A stretch of 64,000 nucleotides of DNA from Dermanyssus gallinae (lineage: Eukaryota > Arthropoda > Arachnida > Mesostigmata > Dermanyssidae). The DNA is taken from contig QVRM01000414.1 of assembly GCA_003439945.1 (NCBI GenBank), forward strand, positions 10,001-74,000, in the 5' to 3' direction. Of the stretch, positions 58,610 to 64,000 are shown piece after piece; positions within the stretch are counted from its first letter, which is position 1; each line of letters begins with the position of its first letter. A model generated the notes under the pieces. That model was not told the DNA's origin. It saw only the letters and a program-made list of their open reading frames with translations, and did no database searches. The translations under genes were made by a program, and so were the position numbers.

Positions 58610-58727
58610 TATTATCTCTGAGAACAACAGAGTATATTTAATATTATCTCTGAGAACAACAGAGTATTTAATATTATCTCTGAGAACAACAGAGTATATT
58701 TAATATTATCTCTGAGAACATCTTATA
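58610..58727. repeat. 32-bp tandem repeat, four copies
   Basis: The unit is ATATTATCTCTGAGAACAACAGAGTATATTTA. One copy lacks four bases and the last diverges after GAGAACA. Each unit contains a CTCTG...CAGAG inverted motif that could form a small hairpin. Confidence 0.93.
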
Positions 58728-58845
58728 GGGGTAATATTTGAATGTTATTCTCCTTCAAGCTTTCGGTTATGTTCCTATTCCTTGTCCTTTTAGTATCACA
58801 ATAAAGGTATATTATCCTTCCACGTCTTAGGCATTTCGTCGAATT

Positions 58846-59118
58846 TCAGGCATTGATCAATAGAGCTTTCCAGCATGCCGTTGCCAATGCTTGCGTTAAA
58901 TGTTTGGTTCTTATTGTGTCGTTTTTGGCAGCGCTGCCTCTAGGCTCCGTTTTAAATACCCTTACAACGTCTTCGATTGAGACTGCACGGATCACCCATT
59001 CCCTTGCGAATTCTGTGTTTTTGTCCCAAGGACTATTATATAATATTGCTTCTGTAGGGGTATTATCGGTTCCCTGTAGCACACTAGCAACATGCCTCAT
59101 CAGTAGCTCAGTTTCCAC
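58846..59118 (-). pseudogene. LINE reverse-transcriptase N-terminal fragment
   Basis: The minus-strand frame has TEFAREWVIRAVSIEDVVRV, FKTEPRGSAAKNDTIRTKHL and ATACWKALLINA. This matches the start of many LINE reverse transcriptases (..EV...I....P.GSA.G.D.I....L). No catalytic YADD is present. The sequence upstream to about 59,650 may be more of the same element, but it is too decayed to call. Confidence 0.5.
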
Positions 59119-59459
59119 CGGGTACAGCCGTTTTTCTTTCTGTTCTAGCCACTTATGAGGCTGTTCCTTTGTTTTATGGAGCAGCTACCACTTCTGCAAT
59201 AGTTCTTCCTGAGCTATCCTTGTCCAACCTAGCAAAAAAATACCCTGCTAGGAATTCATTAGTGCCTTTTGAGGCATAAGCCCTCACAATTTCAACCTCC
59301 TCGCCGCTACCGCTATAAGGTTTTCCGTTATTATTACCATTCTTATTTTGTCAAAATTTGCTCCGTTAAGACTGGGCCCCCCATTTTAGCCTGCCCGATT
59401 CCTCACCTTTCTGTGCTAGTGCGTGATATTCGTAGACAAGTGAAAGGTTCAACGAAATA

Positions 59460-60369
59460 AGAGGCTCAAGGTAAAGGGCTTTACAAGTTTCCGCCAACAT
59501 AAAAAATTTTACTCTTCGGAGTACTTCCGCGCGTGACAAGTTTTAATTCACTATGTCTTTCGCAATTTTACATCACTGCTGTGTTCGATGCAGACTTTAA
59601 GATGCTTGCTCAGAATTTTTAGGCTCGTCTTCCTTGGGCATGACTATATCTTCAATCCACGGGCCGTAATGCTGTGGTTATTGGTGTCGGGGTTGTGTTG
59701 ATTCATCAATTTGATCCTTCCTACGCCTCCTCCAGTTCACCGGACCAAAATTAGATGGGGTGCCACTCGGGTGCGCAATCAACTGCCCTGAACCGGTACC
59801 GTTTCTTCAGATGATGTCGCCATTTCAACAAAAAATACAAACATTGCTTTCTCTAGAATAATACCTAAACACTTCCGCTCCGTTCAATAAACTAACAACT
59901 GGATATATGAACGAGTTAATACTCAAGCAATTATGGCGCCGTACAGTACCCCTCAACTACTTCTCCTGCATACCAAACGTCCTCCTACGTCGCTTCTGAC
60001 TTCCGTTTACGTTGGGAAGAATCCGGAACTGTCAAGCCAGCGCGTGCTTTGATTGAATATATTGACAAGCTTAGGTGTATCGCGCAGATGCAGATGCCCC
60101 AAATTTCAATTCCTGTATCAAATATTGAGAGAAGTCTAATGAAAATAACATGTATGAAGACCTGCACGTGCTTGGCACTGGCTTGAACTTTGCGGGATGC
60201 TCATAAATAGTCTTATGGTTGCTGTCGTTACGTTATTTGCGAAAAAATTGAGACGTTGAGCTACATGAACACTAGATCAGAAGAGCAAGATCGTACTTAA
60301 CTGATTAGCACGCGACGCCTCCCTGTTTTGGGAGGATGAAGTTGTTTGGACTTGCGAACGTCTCGTTTG

Positions 60370-60447
<78 letters not shown>

Positions 60448-60582
60448 AGCTTTCTCTTGAATTGAATCTCTTTATTTAGTCAGAAGGAAACAAGCGTTGT
60501 CTGAGCCAGCAGCAGCAGCACTTGGTTTCAAAGAATTCAAAGCTCAATAAATTTTGACGTCGTGTTCCGATACGTCTATGCG

Positions 60583-60613
<31 letters not shown>

Positions 60614-60690
60614 CGTCTATATTAATATACAATATTTGTGTATATGTGTATGAGCAGGCCAAAAAGAGGTGGTCCTTGTCCCGCTCGGTT
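59460..60690. other. No gene seen
   Basis: Unassigned AT-moderate sequence with a 76-bp (TA)n tract at 60,370-60,445 followed by CTTGAATTGAATCTCTTTATTTAG, which could be the end of a minus-strand LINE (AATAAAGAGATTCAATTCAAG). A short (TA)n lies at 60,583-60,610. Confidence 0.4.
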
Positions 60691-60724
60691 GCTTGCCACT
60701 GATGATCAACAACTCCCGTCATGA

Positions 60725-62335
60725 GAACAACAATAACAACAGCATCAGCAGCACCAGCAGCAGCAGACGCATCAACAACAACAACCACAATGGCGGGTAA
60801 CAATCGAATCGTTGTTGTTGCTTTTGGCGTCTGCGTTCGTGCTTGTTGTTGTCGTCGTCTTCCATCGTCGTTCATGTGCCGAGTGTGGAGGCAGAGAGCA
60901 TGAATGTTGTTGCTGTTGCTGTTGTTGTTGTTGTTGTTGTTGCTGTTGTTGTTGTTGTTGTTGCTGCTGTTGTGGTTTCTGTTGTTATTGACGCGCCTTT
61001 GAAATCAAGCTTGAATCAAGCTCGCTTGTTCGCAGGCAGGCCTGCTGGCCGAACCGAAAGGCTAGCGAGTCAGAAAGGGAGGGAGGGAGGGAGAGAGAGA
61101 GAGAGAGAGACAGTGGTCGAGTGCGGGACAGAGAGAAATAAAGAACTTCATTATGAAGAAGAAGATGACGATAAGGGGCGCAACCTGTCGTCGTTGCCGT
61201 ACTGTTACTACGCCTACTGCTACTACGACTACGACTACAACTACACCTACTACGACTACAACTACACCTACTACAAATACAACTACACCTACTACGTCTA
61301 CTGCCGATGGTCCCCTCAGTTCTGGCTGTAGAACCAGCAGTACCACAGGAGTCAGTCAGTAAGTGTCGTTCATCGTAGTCGTCGTTGTCGTCGTCGTAGT
61401 AGAAGTAGTCGTAGTAGTTGTAACACGCTGCAGTTGTAGGATACGTTGTCGTGGTAGGCTGTTGTCGTGGTGATGGTGCAGGCGACCTAATGTCAGACAG
61501 ACAGACCGACATGCAGACATACAGATAGACCGACCGAGAGACAAGCAGGCAGAACGCAGGGATACAGGGATGATGCTGGCAGACAGAGATCGAGAACTGG
61601 CACAGGCAGAGGCGAGGTTGTATTGAGGCCGTTGGATTGAGGCGAAGTGGCAAAGCAACAGCACCGGCTCCGGCTGCATCTACAGCAGGACCGGTTACTT
61701 CCACAACCCCCCCCCCCCCCGCCCCCCTTCTGTTCAATCGTTGGTGGACGTTTGACGTCCTGCTAGATGGGCCTGCTGTAGCTGTTGTTTTTGTTGCGGC
61801 TGCTGCTGACGACGGTGTAACCGCCGCCCGCCCTCAGGGAGCTGCTGCATGGCTCTCCCTAGCTCTCTCACCCCCCCGCTCTCTCTCTCTCTCCCTCTCT
61901 CTCTCTGTGTACGGGGTTTGGGGGTGCGATCTTTGTGCATCCGCCGTGTCCCCTAGATGTGTGCGTGTTTGTTTGGTTGTCTCGGACAGTTGGATGAGGG
62001 TGTGACCGGATCAGAGAGTGTGAGATATGAAGAGAGAGAGAGAGAGAGGGGGGGTGGCCGCCTCCTAGCGTATCGGCGACGTGGGTCAAGTAGATGGGTC
62101 GTCATATCGTTACCGTCACCGTTTTTGTCTCTGTTGTCGTCGTTGTTGTTGTTGTGATTGTTATTGTTATTATTGTTGTGCTTATTAATGTCATCGTCGT
62201 TGCTATTGTTGCTGTGGCTTCGTTGTTATTGCTGATATTGTTGTCATTTTTGATGTTGTCATTATTATTGTTGTTGATGTTGTTGTTGCTGTTGTGCTAT
62301 TGTTGATATTGTTGTCAATTTTGATGTTGTGGCTA

Positions 62336-62372
<37 letters not shown>

Positions 62373-62580
62373 TGTGTGTTGTTGTTGTTGTTGTTGTTGT
62401 GTTGTTGTTGTGTTGTTGTTGTTGTTGTTGTTGTGTTGTGTTGTTGTTGTTGTTGTTGTTGTTGTTGTGGTTTTGTTGTTGTTGTTGTTGTTGCTGTTGT
62501 GGCTATTGTTGATGTTGTTGTTGTCATTTTTGCTCTTTTGGTTATTGTTATTGTTGTTGTTGTGATTGTCGCCGTCGTCG
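60725..62580. repeat. Dense trinucleotide and GA/CT repeat region
   Basis: TTG runs (60,903-60,972), GGGA/GA runs (61,077-61,110), an ACT/TAC-type run (61,200-61,300), a CT run (61,878-61,906), a GA run (62,030-62,049) and a TTG-rich block of over 400 bp (62,140-62,560). A threonine-rich frame at 61,153-61,362 ends near a GTAAGTGT donor-like site at 61,360, but its content is explained by the repeat. Confidence 0.8.
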
Positions 62581-62837
62581 ATCCTATCAACGACGATTGC
62601 GAAGCGGTCTCTCGGCTTGCTAGCAGCCGTTTTGCGGTCTTCGGTTGTTCGTTCGTTCGTGTCGAGTCGAGTCGAGAAGTGAAACTTCTCGGACAACTTT
62701 TCCGTGGCCTTCCTGTTGACATGCGTGTGCATGTGTGTGTGCGTCTCGTTTCGTCGTCATATCGTTTATATTGGCGCCACCGTTGAGCGTTGTTGTTGAG
62801 TTCGACCTCGACGTCGTCATCGACGTCATGATCGCCG

Positions 62838-63480
62838 TTGCCGACGACGACGACAACTGTTCGCTTCGCTATGACGGCGCTGGCACTGAGTACTCTCGGC
62901 CGGAGGAAAGGAAGCCGCAGCAGCAGCAGCAGGAGCAGAAGCAGCAGCCGAAGAATAAGAAGAAGAGAAAGAAGAGAAAGCAGACGAGCAAAAGAAAACC
63001 AAAGAAAAAGAAATGGACGAGAACGAACAACGAGAAGAAACATACGCACGGAAGGAAGAGGCTGCCCTCTTCTCGTGAACGAGGCGAGCCATTCAAGGCT
63101 GCTGGCCGCCGATTCAACAACCCTGACTTCGGACCGTTCAGGACAGCCGTATGCAAAGGCCAGCGCTGCTGCTGCTGCTGCCCCATGGCTCCGGATCATC
63201 CGCAACGTCTTTATCGCCGCCGCCATGGTCATCATAATCGTCACCATCACCAGCAGTAGCAGCAGCAGTAGCTATCATCAGCCAGTCTGGAGGAAGACAG
63301 TCGATGAGACCCAGAGATGGAGTGGGCTAGGACGACAACAACAACAACAGCAACAGCAACAGCAACAACAGCAACAACAACAACAGCAACAACAACAACA
63401 GCAACAACAACAGCAACAACAGCAACAACAACAACAGCAACAACAACAACAGCAACAACAGCAACAACAACAACAACAGC

Positions 63481-63514
<34 letters not shown>

Positions 63515-63525
63515 GCAACAACAGC

Positions 63526-63578
<53 letters not shown>

Positions 63579-63665
63579 CGGTGCGGACGATCACAAGCGA
63601 CGAAGACCAAGATGACGCTGATGATAATGGCGAAGGCGTGGAACAACAAGGCGAAGTGGAACTGA
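62838..63665 (+). other. Open frame with Arg/Ser-rich, membrane-like and poly-Gln parts
   Basis: A 275-codon frame has a basic Arg/Ser region (about residues 20-70), a hydrophobic stretch (IIRNVFIAAAMVIIIVTI, about residues 135-152), then about 90 glutamines and a short tail. The glutamine tract is simply the CAA/CAG repeat, which is open in all three forward frames, so length is weak evidence. The other frames also contain coding-like acidic sequence 3' of the repeat (SDEDQDDADDNGEGVEQQGE). I cannot decide whether this is a gene. Confidence 0.2.
63340..63578. repeat. CAA/CAG microsatellite, about 240 bp
   Basis: CAA repeats are broken at regular places by CAG in the 5' two thirds and are pure CAA at the 3' end. 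CAACAG and CAACAACAG blocks give a 6- to 12-base higher periodicity. Confidence 0.97.
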
Positions 63666-64000
63666 GAGAGAATCGCTGAAGCCAAACGCCGTGACTCCGT
63701 GAAGTTGTCTGAGGAAGAAGCAGAAGAAGAAGAAGAAGAAGAGGAACAAGAAAAGGAAGAAAAAAAGGCGTTGATTCGCCAATTGAAACCGACGAAGTGA
63801 CAATGACACTGACCACGGTGGTAGGCGGAACTGATGAAGTCATCCGACGTGCTGCTGTCGTCAGATCACTTCATCAGTATCGCCAACCTTCGAGGTACTC
63901 GCTAGGCTAGCGAAGATTAAATCGGCTGTTATTCTTTGTTTGTTCTTTTTCGACGCTGATGTGCTGATAGAGTTGTTGTTGTCATCGTTGTTGTTGTTGT

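Noticed and set aside
61153..61362. Threonine-rich mucin-like exon ending at a GTAAGTGT donor
   Set aside because: The composition follows from the ACT/TAC repeat, another frame over the same bases is equally open (Tyr-rich), and no acceptor is visible upstream.
62333..63250. A 305-codon minus-strand frame
   Set aside because: Most of it is Gln/Thr/Asn repeat, and the rest overlaps equally open frames on the other strand. No recognisable domain.
63327..63578. Poly-Leu and poly-Cys frames on the minus strand
   Set aside because: Complement of the CAA/CAG microsatellite.

Overview
The window is eukaryotic and almost certainly animal. It holds spliced-gene signals (pyrimidine tracts with AG acceptors, GTAAGT donors), several DD34D mariner transposons, non-LTR retrotransposon fragments, tRNA-headed SINEs, and very many (TA)n, (AAT)n and (CAA/TTG)n microsatellites. 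The mariner and LINE content and the CNG-rich single-exon islands fit an arthropod, perhaps a mite, tick or other chelicerate, but the sequence alone does not settle this. No rRNA gene, CRISPR array or bacterial operon was seen. No complete host gene is visible; host coding content is limited to short candidate exons.

Region by region. 0.15-8.9 kb: two copies of a TATA-containing promoter and first exon (around 1.0-1.36 kb and 8.5-8.86 kb) bracket a tandem array of nine exon-plus-intron units (1.56-7.52 kb). The units carry pseudogenised copies of a LOTUS-like coding exon. A candidate solo LTR (375-973) sits inside the left promoter copy. 8.9-10.2 kb: a mariner on the minus strand. 10.9-11.75 kb: a related LOTUS-like exon followed by a clear Tudor-type domain, with a frame change and an in-frame TAG. 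A degraded piece of array sequence lies at 13.4 kb. 14.3-15.1 kb: an unrecognised frameshifted coding remnant. 16.5-17.8 kb: three SINE copies, one with a 17-bp target-site duplication. 20.0-25.0 kb: two LINE fragments and a splice-flanked 49-bp exon. 29.4-30.7 kb: a second mariner family. 31.2-32.1 kb: candidate minus-strand exons. 32.8-33.7 kb and 54.3-56.2 kb: four 5'-truncated copies of one retrotransposon, every one bounded on both sides by AAT repeats. 36.1 kb: the C-terminus of another LINE. 38.8-45.05 kb: a nested structure in which a long foldback DNA element was split by a LINE, which was itself split by a mariner, with a SINE in the same foldback arm. 45.5 and 47.0 kb: candidate host exons. 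48.3-50.1 kb: LINE fragments. 51.6-54.2 kb: a TTG/CAA-rich, GC-richer block ending in a possible signal-peptide first exon. 57.0-58.7 kb and 60.7-64 kb: trinucleotide-repeat-rich sequence with a 240-bp CAA/CAG tract.

The genes do not form a pathway. The best-supported stories are the amplification and decay of a LOTUS/Tudor-type (germline RNA-silencing family) exon beside its parent-like locus, a retrotransposon that appears to insert into AAT microsatellites, and the four-layer nested insertion at 38.8-45.05 kb.
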